From assembly GCF_014651935.1 (NCBI RefSeq), contig NZ_BMXV01000002.1, positions 372,001-436,000 on the forward strand: a stretch of 64,000 nucleotides of DNA, read 5' to 3'. The stretch comes from Marinobacter zhanjiangensis. Lineage in GTDB: Bacteria > Pseudomonadota > Gammaproteobacteria > Pseudomonadales > Oleiphilaceae. The notes beneath the pieces are model-generated. The model was given only the letters and a program-made list of their open reading frames with translations, was not told the origin of the DNA and searched no databases. The position numbers and the translations under genes are program-made. Of this stretch, positions 34,440 to 41,735 are shown piece after piece. Each line of letters begins with the position of its first letter. Position 1 is the first letter of the stretch.

Positions 34440-34832
34440 TCAGGGAGATCCGCTGTCGGATCTGATCCGGAAGATAGCGTAGTTGCCGTTGGCCTGGGCG
34501 ACAAGAACGTCATCCACAAACAGCCGGGATTCAAGGTTGGCAATGGTCTTGCCCTTGTTGACCATTTTGGTCTGGCACACCACCTTGCCTGCAAACACCG
34601 GTTTGAAGTAGCTCATCTTGATCTCAATTGTGGCACATACCTGTCCTTGTTCCAGCGTGGGATAGAGGGCAGAACCCATGCCGGTATCGGCCAGTGCATA
34701 GAGCACGGCACCATGTGCAACATTATTGGTGTTCATATGCTTGTCGCCAATTCGGATACTGTTGGTACTCCAGCCTGGCTCGCTTTTCTCCATGACCATA
34801 TCGATAAGGTCCGGAAACGGGTGTTTCATCAT
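34440..34832 (-). CDS. PaaI-type hotdog thioesterase
   Basis: Single-hotdog acyl-CoA thioesterase (130 aa) with the active-site helix HGAVLYALADTGMG and the strands ATIEIKMSYFKPVFAGKVV. It is separated from the patatin start by 87 bp on the same strand and may be co-transcribed with it, a natural pair of acyl hydrolases. Two adjacent ATGs (MMKH) are possible starts; ribosome site is weak. Substrate unknown. Confidence 0.85.
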   Translation of the reverse strand: MMKHPFPDLIDMVMEKSEPGWSTNSIRIGDKHMNTNNVAHGAVLYALADTGMGSALYPTLEQGQVCATIEIKMSYFKPVFAGKVVCQTKMVNKGKTIANLESRLFVDDVLVAQANGNYAIFRIRSDSGSP

Positions 34833-34952
34833 GTGCCGTCAGCCTTGTTGGGGTGTCGTTATTGTCGGTTGATCACGGCGGTGCCACTGCAACGGTAAAG
34901 AGGATAGCCTGCAAAGGATTCCGGGCAAAGGCTACCTTGTCCTTATACATGC

Positions 34953-34985
34953 GGGGCATTGATGCCGTCCAGCTCGAGCGAGCCC
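34953..34985 (-). pseudogene. Possible relic of a patatin-like gene fragment
   Basis: 33 bp matching 34072-34104 inside the patatin gene at 29 positions, including a 17-bp exact block GGGGCATTGATGCCGTC. Read on the minus strand it encodes LELDGINAP, as in the patatin sequence FELDGINAP, then reaches a stop. The rest of the gap 34833-35075 shows no further clear similarity or gene. It may be debris of a tandem duplicate; short similarity of this size can also arise by chance or gene conversion. Confidence 0.35.
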
Positions 34986-35075
34986 CGGTACGGTGCAGGG
35001 TTTGCTCATCGGCTTTGCTGGCTTTGCTTCTCGCGTAGCCGTGTTGACTGCGAGTCGGTGTTGTTCAGAGGTCGC

Positions 35076-35756
35076 CTAGGCGTGATGGTGATGCATTCGA
35101 TAGGCGCGATAGAAGTTGGCCACGCCTCCCGCAAGGAACAGTACGCTGGCAAAAATGAACTGACCGGCCAGGTAAATAAACAGTTTTTGCGTCAGGTTGG
35201 ATTGGTCGACAGACCAGAGGTAGGGAATCGAGGGGACCAGAAACAGAATTGAGCCAATGACGAAACAGATGGCGACCGCATTCAGGAGTTGCAGGCCAAT
35301 CAGCGTGCCTGCCTCGGTAATCTGAGTCACGCTTATCGTGGCGCCGGCCGCAAACAGGGCGCTGCCGATGATGAAACCCCAGGCCCCCCAGTCTTCCTTC
35401 AAAACGCTGGGCAAAAAACAGATGCTGCCTAGCAGGAAAAGCGCACTGGCGATGACGTAGCCTGTCAAAGTAAGGAACTCCAGAATCGTCTTGCTGCCGC
35501 GTTGCCTGTTGATCCGGTAGAAAATGAGCGTTTCGGCGAAATCGTGCAGGGAAACCGCCAGATAGATCAGCGAACCGATGATGAACAACCAGGCGCCTGC
35601 CGCGGAATACTTCTGGAACGTGGGCAGGAAAAAGACGCTGCCTACAACGAAGCAAAGTGCTCCGAAGATGTAGGTCGAGGCATTTACCCCTTCCCAGAAA
35701 AAGCTCGTCGACCCTGACTTGTAGCTACGTCTTCGATTCGTAATGTGATGGGCCAT
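35076..35756 (-). CDS. YrhK-like multi-helix membrane protein
   Basis: Integral membrane protein (226 aa) with about six hydrophobic helices arranged as repeated units, each carrying an FxxGSxxFL-type motif (FVVGSVFFLPT, FLLGSICFLPS, FVIGSILFLVP). This pattern is typical of YrhK domains; function unknown. The ATG at 35756 has GAGG 5 bp upstream; an ATG at 35774 lacks a ribosome site. C-terminus is rich in His (YRMHHHHA). It lies 82 bp downstream of the EEP phosphatase on the same strand and could share its transcript. Confidence 0.75.
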   Translation of the reverse strand: MAHHITNRRRSYKSGSTSFFWEGVNASTYIFGALCFVVGSVFFLPTFQKYSAAGAWLFIIGSLIYLAVSLHDFAETLIFYRINRQRGSKTILEFLTLTGYVIASALFLLGSICFLPSVLKEDWGAWGFIIGSALFAAGATISVTQITEAGTLIGLQLLNAVAICFVIGSILFLVPSIPYLWSVDQSNLTQKLFIYLAGQFIFASVLFLAGGVANFYRAYRMHHHHA

Positions 35757-35838
35757 GAAAACCTCACCCCGCATCCATATATGTCCCGGCTACCTCCCTT
35801 GATATGGCACTACATTGCTTCTTTGGTGCCACGCCTGA

Positions 35839-36939
35839 TTAGCCACGGTCCTTTGCAGCCTCTATTGCCTGCTCCGCCTCCCTGATGATTGCCCTTTCTG
35901 TCTGAGGCGCAGGCATTGCACCACGTCCACTGATACGGCAGAGCCGCCCCACAAACGGATAGTGGTCGGATCCGAACGCTGACAGTCGCTCCAGGGACAG
36001 CGTAGCGAACCCTGCCTCGTGGAAAATGTGGTCGAGTGGCCAGGACATCCACCAGGACCTCGCATTGAACGTTGGAAGATACCCGTAACCACGGCGAGGC
36101 TCCTGAAGGTTCCCGATCTGGCGCATTTCCTTGACGGCAGTCTCCCAGGGGGTCGCATTGAAATCACCCGCGACGATCCCCGTCCGCTCGCTCTCTCGTA
36201 GAAGTAACGCTGCCTTATAGAGTACCGCGTCACGGCCTAACGTCGTACCTGGCTGAGACGGTAAGGGTGGGCGTGGGTGAACCCCGAGAAAGTCCACCGT
36301 TTCTCCACTGGCCAGCGTGACACCGGTGACAACGTGGGGGGTGTCCTGTCCAGCCAGGAATCTGATCTCCGGAGATTCAAGAGCCAGGCGGGAAAACAGA
36401 TGAATGCCGAAGGTTGAGTCCGAAACGTGGGAAACAGTATGGGGCATGGTCTCCTCCAGCGGAGCCAGGGCCTGATTCCACTTTTCATTCGTCTCCATGG
36501 CCAGAAACAGATCTGGCTGTACCTCACGGACCAGATCAAGCAGACGGCCGTCAGGGTCACTGCGCATCTTGACGTTTGCGATCATGACCGACATGGCGCT
36601 TCCGGATGGGCATTCAGTTACCGGGAAGTCCTGCCCCGTCTGAAAGTAAGGGTACAAGACAACCCCATGGTAGCCGAGAGCACTGACAATAAGGATGAGC
36701 GCCAGGCCCGCGATTTTCCGGAAATACCGGAAATAAAGTATCACTGGGACTGCCAGGATCAGCAGCGCTATCCCCGCTTGCAGCCGGGGAAAATCCAGAA
36801 TGCGAATCCACCAGCGATTGGACTCGATCAGAGGAACGAAGCTCAGCGTCGCGAGCAGCAGAACGATCAGAAACACTAATCCGAACGCGACCTTGTGTTT
36901 TACTCTTCCCTGCCGGGTGTTTTCCGAGTCTTGTGTCAC
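35839..36939 (-). CDS. Membrane-anchored endonuclease/exonuclease/phosphatase family protein
   Basis: Protein of 366 aa with two or three N-terminal membrane helices (AFGLVFLIVLLLATLSFVPL, LQAGIALLILAVPVIL, LALILIVSALGYHGVVLY) followed by an extracytoplasmic EEP-fold domain. Visible EEP landmarks are MIANVKM, DLFLAMETNE, GVHPRPP, AGDFNATPW and a terminal GSDHYPFVG. Homologues hydrolyse phosphodiesters or phosphomonoesters; substrate not known. GTG at 36939 is chosen because GGGAGA lies 6-8 bp upstream; a TTG ten codons earlier has no ribosome site. Confidence 0.8.
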   Translation of the reverse strand: MTQDSENTRQGRVKHKVAFGLVFLIVLLLATLSFVPLIESNRWWIRILDFPRLQAGIALLILAVPVILYFRYFRKIAGLALILIVSALGYHGVVLYPYFQTGQDFPVTECPSGSAMSVMIANVKMRSDPDGRLLDLVREVQPDLFLAMETNEKWNQALAPLEETMPHTVSHVSDSTFGIHLFSRLALESPEIRFLAGQDTPHVVTGVTLASGETVDFLGVHPRPPLPSQPGTTLGRDAVLYKAALLLRESERTGIVAGDFNATPWETAVKEMRQIGNLQEPRRGYGYLPTFNARSWWMSWPLDHIFHEAGFATLSLERLSAFGSDHYPFVGRLCRISGRGAMPAPQTERAIIREAEQAIEAAKDRG

Positions 36940-37346
36940 AGCACTTCTCCCTTGCTGGCAGTCCGTCAACTGACCCGTTCCGCGTGCTCACCGAAAGCAA
37001 CCGGCTGGCCTCCATCTTGCTCTGCTCCGGCGTGTTCCTGCCGGCACTGCCTGATTTCCCGAAAACACCATCCACTATCTTCGTTGTCAGTACTGACTCG
37101 TGAATAGCCCCGGGTGATGCACTCCGATGGGCCTTTCGTTCGACCCGCTATCAACAGCTACGACACCATGTTCGCCAACGAACAGATAGCGGGGGAACTC
37201 TCGCATATTCTCGATCTTGGAGCAGCAAGGAAATAGCCCATACAAGGAGCTGCCCCCTGAGGTGGCGCACAGACAGTGACGTCCTCATCTCCGAAGACAT
37301 TTCGCAGCATCCTGACACAGGAAAATGTGCAAAAGAGGAAAACCTT
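36940..37346. other. 407-bp divergent intergenic region
   Basis: Lies between the EEP gene (minus) and the PRC-barrel gene (plus). It holds a 12-bp perfect palindrome GTCAGTACTGAC (37086-37097), a possible operator. Short frames on both strands have no family features or convincing ribosome sites. The sequence looks less G+C-rich than the flanking core genes. Confidence 0.4.
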
Positions 37347-38081
37347 ATGAAACTTCCGCAATCCGTTTCCATTCTAGCCCTCGCAATTGCCTCCGTCACG
37401 GTATCGGCTCAAGCGGAAACAAATACCGGCAATGTAACCGCTATCAGCGAGTGGAATTATGACACCATCTATGAAGAGGGTGGCATGACAGCTGACAGCT
37501 TAATGGACGCAGAGGTTATCAGCGCGGATGATGAAGAAATCGGTAGCGTCGAGAACATACTTCTGAACGACAAGAACCAGATCGTTGCCGTTATCGCTCA
37601 GGTTGGCGGCTTATGGGACATTGGCGATACACACGTCCTGGTGCCATGGGAAGAGGTTGAAGTTAGCGAGGATGGCGTCTCGATTCCCGTCCATGAAGAC
37701 AATGTTGATAACTATGGTCTGTTCGAAGAAGAGTATGTGACGAAGGACGATCTTTCTTACGTATCTCAAATAGACGATGACCCCACTGCTGGTTTCAGGA
37801 TCTGGAAACTTACCGACCTACTGGATGACTATGCAAGTGTCGGGGAAGGTACCGGCTATGGTTACGTCGACAACGTGCTGTTTACCGAAGACGGGGAAGT
37901 CCAGGCTGTCGTCGTTGAAGCCGATAGCGCCTACGGTGGCGATACCTATGCCTACCCCTTCTATGGATTCGGTAGTGGATGGGATCCCAGCTACGCTACC
38001 TACACGCTTCCCTACGATGAAGCCGATCTGGACGATGCAACAGCGTTTGACTACGACGAGTACGATGGCTTGTGGGATTAA
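37347..38081 (+). CDS. Secreted acidic PRC-barrel domain protein
   Basis: Exported protein (244 aa) with a signal peptide (MKLPQSVSILALAIASVTVSAQA) and two PRC-barrel-like segments: LMDAEVISADDEEIGSVENI with VIAQVGGLWDIGDTHVLVPW, then KLTDLLDDYASVGEGTGYGY with VDNVLFTEDGEVQAVVV. The mature protein is very rich in Asp, Glu, Tyr and Gly and poor in Lys and Arg, suited to a saline periplasm or surface. GAGGA lies 9 bp before the ATG. The gene has its own terminator. Its base composition looks lower in G+C than neighbours, a possible sign of acquisition. Function unknown. Confidence 0.75.
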   Translation: MKLPQSVSILALAIASVTVSAQAETNTGNVTAISEWNYDTIYEEGGMTADSLMDAEVISADDEEIGSVENILLNDKNQIVAVIAQVGGLWDIGDTHVLVPWEEVEVSEDGVSIPVHEDNVDNYGLFEEEYVTKDDLSYVSQIDDDPTAGFRIWKLTDLLDDYASVGEGTGYGYVDNVLFTEDGEVQAVVVEADSAYGGDTYAYPFYGFGSGWDPSYATYTLPYDEADLDDATAFDYDEYDGLWD

Positions 38082-38139
38082 CATCGCCAAGCCTGCATGC
38101 AGCAGGTAGCCGAACGCAACTGAACTAGTGTTTTGGTAA

Positions 38140-38164
38140 GGGGAGAGACCATCTCCCCTTTTTT
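38140..38164 (+). terminator. Rho-independent terminator of the PRC-barrel gene
   Basis: GGGGAGA (38140-38146) and TCTCCCC (38152-38158) pair across GACCA and are followed by six T residues (38159-38164). It sits about 58 bp after the stop codon. Confidence 0.85.
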
Positions 38165-38251
38165 GCTGGTTTATCACATGTTGTGGAAGGACAGTGCAAC
38201 CAACGGATGGAAGTGCTCTGCATCGCGTTACCCAAGAGGTATCCTCTGTAT

Positions 38252-39562
38252 TCAACCCAACAGTTTATTGTACTCCTCATGCCTGTCGACGATATTGGCC
38301 AATTGTTCCAGGGGGGCTCTGAGGCGCAGATACTCGGCTTCCTGTAAATCGAGTGAAGTAATGGCAAGACCATAGGTGTTGGCCCCGAAGTCCCACAGTA
38401 GGCCATGCCAACGCTCGTCCACCAGGCGGGCAATCCAGCCAAGCGCATTGAGAATCGCCACCTGGGTGGTATTGTCCTTACTCCCATAGCGACTCAGCTC
38501 CTGGAACGCCCCCAGCAGGTAGTGCTCAAATCCTGGCTCCCGGGCCAGTAACCGCAGGTCCTGCTGGCTATAGAAGGCGTTGCGGTCCGCACTGAAGTGG
38601 GACAGCCTCACGAGGAGGACGGACATGTGGTGAATCGAAGCGGCGGCCGTGTAGGGGTCGTTATTCGCTGGTGGAAGCGCCCTCAGGCCGATTTCGGCCA
38701 CTTTGCGAATGCCAAAACCGATGTCCTGCCAGCTTTTGGGCTCGTCATCAACGTGGACAAGATCGGTGTAGCTCTCCGGTTCTGCTGCGCTGGCGTTATC
38801 ACCGATCAGTGTCATAAGCGGCAGGCCTTCCAGTACGAAGTCTCCTACAGCCACCTCCAGACGCACCACCAGATCGTCTGAAACGGCCTTTGCTATCAGG
38901 CTGTCGAGCGCAATCGTGACCACGTAACCGGAAATGGGCGAGGTAACCATGACTCCCGGTTTTTTCCATGCAGGGTCATTCTGACTGATGTATTGGCGCA
39001 TTCGATTGACGTCCCGCTTCAGCATATGATCTATGGTCGCTCTCGTCTCGTCAGCAATATAGCCAATCAGGTTGTTGACCCGAAGCCAACTCGCGGTGTG
39101 ATTCAGGAGAAAAACAAAGGCAGCGATTCCCGCCAGCGCCCACAGCACCGCAAGGAGGGGTGTCCCGAGCAATTGGTAAGCTTTTTCTTCACTAATGATC
39201 AGCGTGGCCGCAACACAGAAGGTGAAACCGCTGCTGAAAAGCGCCAGAACATGCTGCGTGGCCCGGCTGGAGACAAAGTCCTGTAGCACCCGAGGTGAGA
39301 ACTGAGCCGAATACGTCGTCAGCACAATGAGAATGGCGGAGAATGTGATCGTTGTCATTGTGAGGATGCCGCCTGCCAGCGAGTTCAACATTTCAGTGGT
39401 GCGACTCAACGAAAGCGGCGCAATACCGAGCAGCGAGGTATCAGGGGTTAACTGGTAATCCAGAAGAACGACTGCAATAGCGAAAATGAGCGCAACAGCA
39501 TTATAGATGGCTGGAATAAACCAGAAGCTTTCCTGAATGGCCTTGATACGCGCTTCATTCAT
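38252..39562 (-). CDS. DUF2254 membrane protein
   Basis: Predicted inner-membrane protein (436 aa) of the DUF2254 family, unknown function. Four hydrophobic helices lie in the first 165 residues (IYNAVALIFAIAVVLLDYQ, ILTMTTITFSAILIVLTTY, VLALFSSGFTFCVAATLII, LLAVLWALAGIAAFVFLL), followed by a soluble domain with GVMVTSPISGYVV and SIHHMSVLLVRL. AAGGA lies 6 bp before the ATG. It stands alone, between a terminator and the deoxyribosyltransferase-like gene. Confidence 0.8.
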   Translation of the reverse strand: MNEARIKAIQESFWFIPAIYNAVALIFAIAVVLLDYQLTPDTSLLGIAPLSLSRTTEMLNSLAGGILTMTTITFSAILIVLTTYSAQFSPRVLQDFVSSRATQHVLALFSSGFTFCVAATLIISEEKAYQLLGTPLLAVLWALAGIAAFVFLLNHTASWLRVNNLIGYIADETRATIDHMLKRDVNRMRQYISQNDPAWKKPGVMVTSPISGYVVTIALDSLIAKAVSDDLVVRLEVAVGDFVLEGLPLMTLIGDNASAAEPESYTDLVHVDDEPKSWQDIGFGIRKVAEIGLRALPPANNDPYTAAASIHHMSVLLVRLSHFSADRNAFYSQQDLRLLAREPGFEHYLLGAFQELSRYGSKDNTTQVAILNALGWIARLVDERWHGLLWDFGANTYGLAITSLDLQEAEYLRLRAPLEQLANIVDRHEEYNKLLG

Positions 39563-39779
39563 GTTGGGTCCTTCCTGAATGAGATCCTTGTACCGAGAGT
39601 TTAACTATAGCCACTACTGATGCAACTGGCACAACGGTACCCCTGGCCAGGTGCAACAGCGTTACGATGTATCAGTAGACCTTATGGGCAGTCAAAGTCT
39701 CATCGACATGCTGCGAGGTACTCGGATAAGCTATTTTATAGTGCTGTATACCTGCGAGCCCTGGCCAGGGAGACCTGCA

Positions 39780-40367
39780 TTGCCTTCCCCTCAAACGTTC
39801 GCTGTCTACCTTGCCGGCCCGGAAGTGTTCCTTGAAGAGGCGCAACGGAAGGAGATTATTGCGGAGAAGCAGCGGATTCTCCAAAACCTTGGCATGACGG
39901 GCCTGGATCCCATGGACAATGAACTGGCCCAGCCTGAAGACGCGCCTGCGATGGCCAGGGCACAGGAAATCTATCAGGCCAACGTCAACCTGCTGCACCG
40001 GTGTGATGGCGCACTGGTCAACCTGACGCCGTTCCGGGGGCCCAGTGCTGACGCGGGCACCGTATTTGAAACCGGCTACCTCGCCGCCCTGGGGAAGCCC
40101 ATGATGGGTTACACCCTGTACCCGGGAGACTACGAGGAACGTGTGGCCCAGCCGGGTGCTGCCGGTCTGGATGAGTTCGGGTGCTCAGTGGAGGACTTCG
40201 GGCAGGTGGACAACCTGATGATTGAATCGGCGATCCTGTCACTGGGTGGCCGGGTGATTCGGAGTGCTCGTAAAGTCCGGGAAGGCGAACTGGCATTTGA
40301 TCGGGAGGTATTCCGTATTGCGGCGACGGCCCTTGCCGAGAAGCTTCGGCAAGGGCCGTCGGGGTGA
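39780..40367 (+). CDS. Nucleoside 2-deoxyribosyltransferase-like protein
   Basis: Enzyme-like protein (195 aa) of the nucleoside 2-deoxyribosyltransferase fold, which in characterised members swaps bases between deoxynucleosides or hydrolyses nucleotides. VYLAGPEVF opens the core; the GALVNLTPFRGPSADAGTVFETGYLAALGKP segment carries the family Asp and Glu. I chose TTG at 39780 because GGGAGA lies 6-8 bp upstream; the open frame before it does not look coding. The last 12 codons form a perfect 15-bp stem-loop (40325-40360). It converges on the MaoC-like gene, 4 bp apart. The 217-bp gap upstream carries two CCTGGCCAGG palindromes (39642-39651, 39760-39769). Confidence 0.8.
   Translation: MPSPQTFAVYLAGPEVFLEEAQRKEIIAEKQRILQNLGMTGLDPMDNELAQPEDAPAMARAQEIYQANVNLLHRCDGALVNLTPFRGPSADAGTVFETGYLAALGKPMMGYTLYPGDYEERVAQPGAAGLDEFGCSVEDFGQVDNLMIESAILSLGGRVIRSARKVREGELAFDREVFRIAATALAEKLRQGPSG
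40325..40360. terminator. 15-bp perfect stem-loop at a convergent gene end
   Basis: GACGGCCCTTGCCGA (40325-40339) and its exact complement (40346-40360) enclose GAAGCT. It is entirely inside the 3' coding end of the deoxyribosyltransferase-like gene, 11 bp from the stop of the convergent MaoC-like gene. No T tract follows on either strand, so it could block or stabilise 3' ends rather than act as a standard terminator. Confidence 0.5.
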
Positions 40368-40371
40368 CAGG

Positions 40372-41289
40372 CTAGCCGGCTTCTTCCTCATAATGAGGGT
40401 AGGAGTGCTTCAGCGTGGCATGATTCAGCAGCATCTCTGCTTTCAGGTTTTCGCCGGAGGCATCATAGATACGTGAACGAACCCAGTAGGACTCGGTGCG
40501 TTTGCTTTCGGACAGGGCGACGATTTCCCGCCGGATCAGGTAGTCCTCGCCGACAAACAGCGGGCCATCAACCATGCGGATTTCCTGATCGGCAAACAGC
40601 CCAACCACCGGCTGCTTGACCGGAAAGGCGGCGTCCTTGCTGGTGTATTCTGCCAGCACGCTGACCATTTCAAGTGGAATAATCGGGCGTTTCCAGGGAG
40701 TGGCGTCTCCGTCACGATACCAGCTTGAGTCTTCGGTAATCTTCTCCAGTTTCTGGTTCAACGAGAAAGGATACAGGTTGCCCATGTTCTGGTCCGGATC
40801 CATACGCACCGGTTCGTCGTCCGCGCCCTTCATGCCCACGTGCAGGTCTGACAGGATCACCAGTTTCTCCGGCTCGCGCAGGCGCGCCATGCGCTGATCC
40901 AGCAGGGTATCGCCATCGTCCGGTCCGAGACTGGCACTGGCCTCCAGCACCGGGGTGCCATCGGCCTTCTCCGCCCAGGCCCTGACTTTGTTAGCGCCGG
41001 GTTCGGGGCGTTCAATAAAGGCCCGGACACTTTCTCCCTCGACCACCATGTTCTGGAAATGGGCGGAGAAACACCCCCGTTCGAACCAGTCCTGCCCCCA
41101 GACAGCGGCGAGCAACGGCACGAACTGGCTGAAATGGGTAGGGCCTTCAATGGGCCCCGCCGTAAAGCCAAGCTTTTCTGCCATGTTGTCGTCGTGGATG
41201 GAGGTATGGCCGCTGTATTCCTGATCCGCCAGCATCTGCCGGGGCTCCCGCAGGGGGCCACAAAGATAGAGTGGGGTATCAAAGCTCAT
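40372..41289 (-). CDS. MaoC-like double-hotdog hydratase-family protein
   Basis: Protein of 305 aa that looks like two hotdog domains. The first contains FTAGPIEGPTHFSQFVPLL, reminiscent of the MaoC/R-hydratase region; the second (EYTSKDAAFPVKQPVVGLFADQEIRMVDGPL ... YWVRSRI) resembles a FAS1 dehydratase-like half. Catalytic Asp and His are not as clear as in PhaJ, so activity is uncertain. AAGGA lies 7 bp before the ATG at 41289. An in-frame extension upstream (to 41361) looks non-coding. Confidence 0.65.
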   Translation of the reverse strand: MSFDTPLYLCGPLREPRQMLADQEYSGHTSIHDDNMAEKLGFTAGPIEGPTHFSQFVPLLAAVWGQDWFERGCFSAHFQNMVVEGESVRAFIERPEPGANKVRAWAEKADGTPVLEASASLGPDDGDTLLDQRMARLREPEKLVILSDLHVGMKGADDEPVRMDPDQNMGNLYPFSLNQKLEKITEDSSWYRDGDATPWKRPIIPLEMVSVLAEYTSKDAAFPVKQPVVGLFADQEIRMVDGPLFVGEDYLIRREIVALSESKRTESYWVRSRIYDASGENLKAEMLLNHATLKHSYPHYEEEAG

Positions 41290-41426
41290 GGATCGATCCT
41301 TATTGTCGAATATTGCCAATACAAGGTTTGCGTTCGCTCTATTATGCCAGCGCTCAACCATACGTTATCCCCGTGAATCACCAAAGAGGGTCGGCGATCC
41401 CGCCGGGTTGGACAAGCGGGAAAAGG

Positions 41427-41735
41427 TTATTTCACCTCAATCCGGTTGCTGACCTGGTCGATCTCGCTGTGCTCTCTTACCAGGTCTTCCGTCCGCTGTC
41501 GCTGGGTGGCTTTTTCCACAAAGCCTTCGAGCAGGATACGGTCCTCACTGACAGTAACGTCAATGGCAGACCCGGCAAGGTCCGGTGCTTCCAGCAGCAC
41601 GGCCTTTAACCGGACTGCCTCGGCGGCGTCCTGCTGAGTGTTTTCGCCCGCAAAACCGGCGCAACCGCTGAAAACGATCATGCCCGATACCAGCACAACG
41701 TTTAGCCAGTCAGATCTCACCATTGCCGGTTTCAT
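41427..41735 (-). CDS. BON domain lipoprotein
   Basis: Small lipoprotein (102 aa) with signal peptide ending in VFSGC and one BON domain (AVRLKAVLLEAPDLAGSAIDVTVSEDRILLEGFVEKATQRQRTEDLVREHSEIDQVSNRIEVK region), which usually binds phospholipid or contacts the envelope. The start at 41735 has GAGGAG about 10 bp upstream. It overlaps the 3' end of the AsmA gene by 26 bp, so it is co-transcribed with it. OsmY/DolP-type proteins have one or two such domains; this one is close to the single-domain form. It likely shares an envelope role with AsmA. Confidence 0.85.
   Translation of the reverse strand: MKPAMVRSDWLNVVLVSGMIVFSGCAGFAGENTQQDAAEAVRLKAVLLEAPDLAGSAIDVTVSEDRILLEGFVEKATQRQRTEDLVREHSEIDQVSNRIEVK

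Noticed and set aside
39642..39769. Two CCTGGCCAGG palindromes upstream of the deoxyribosyltransferase gene as transposon ends
   Set aside because: They are 10 bp only, 108 bp apart, with no transposase or target duplication; they may be chance or weak operators.
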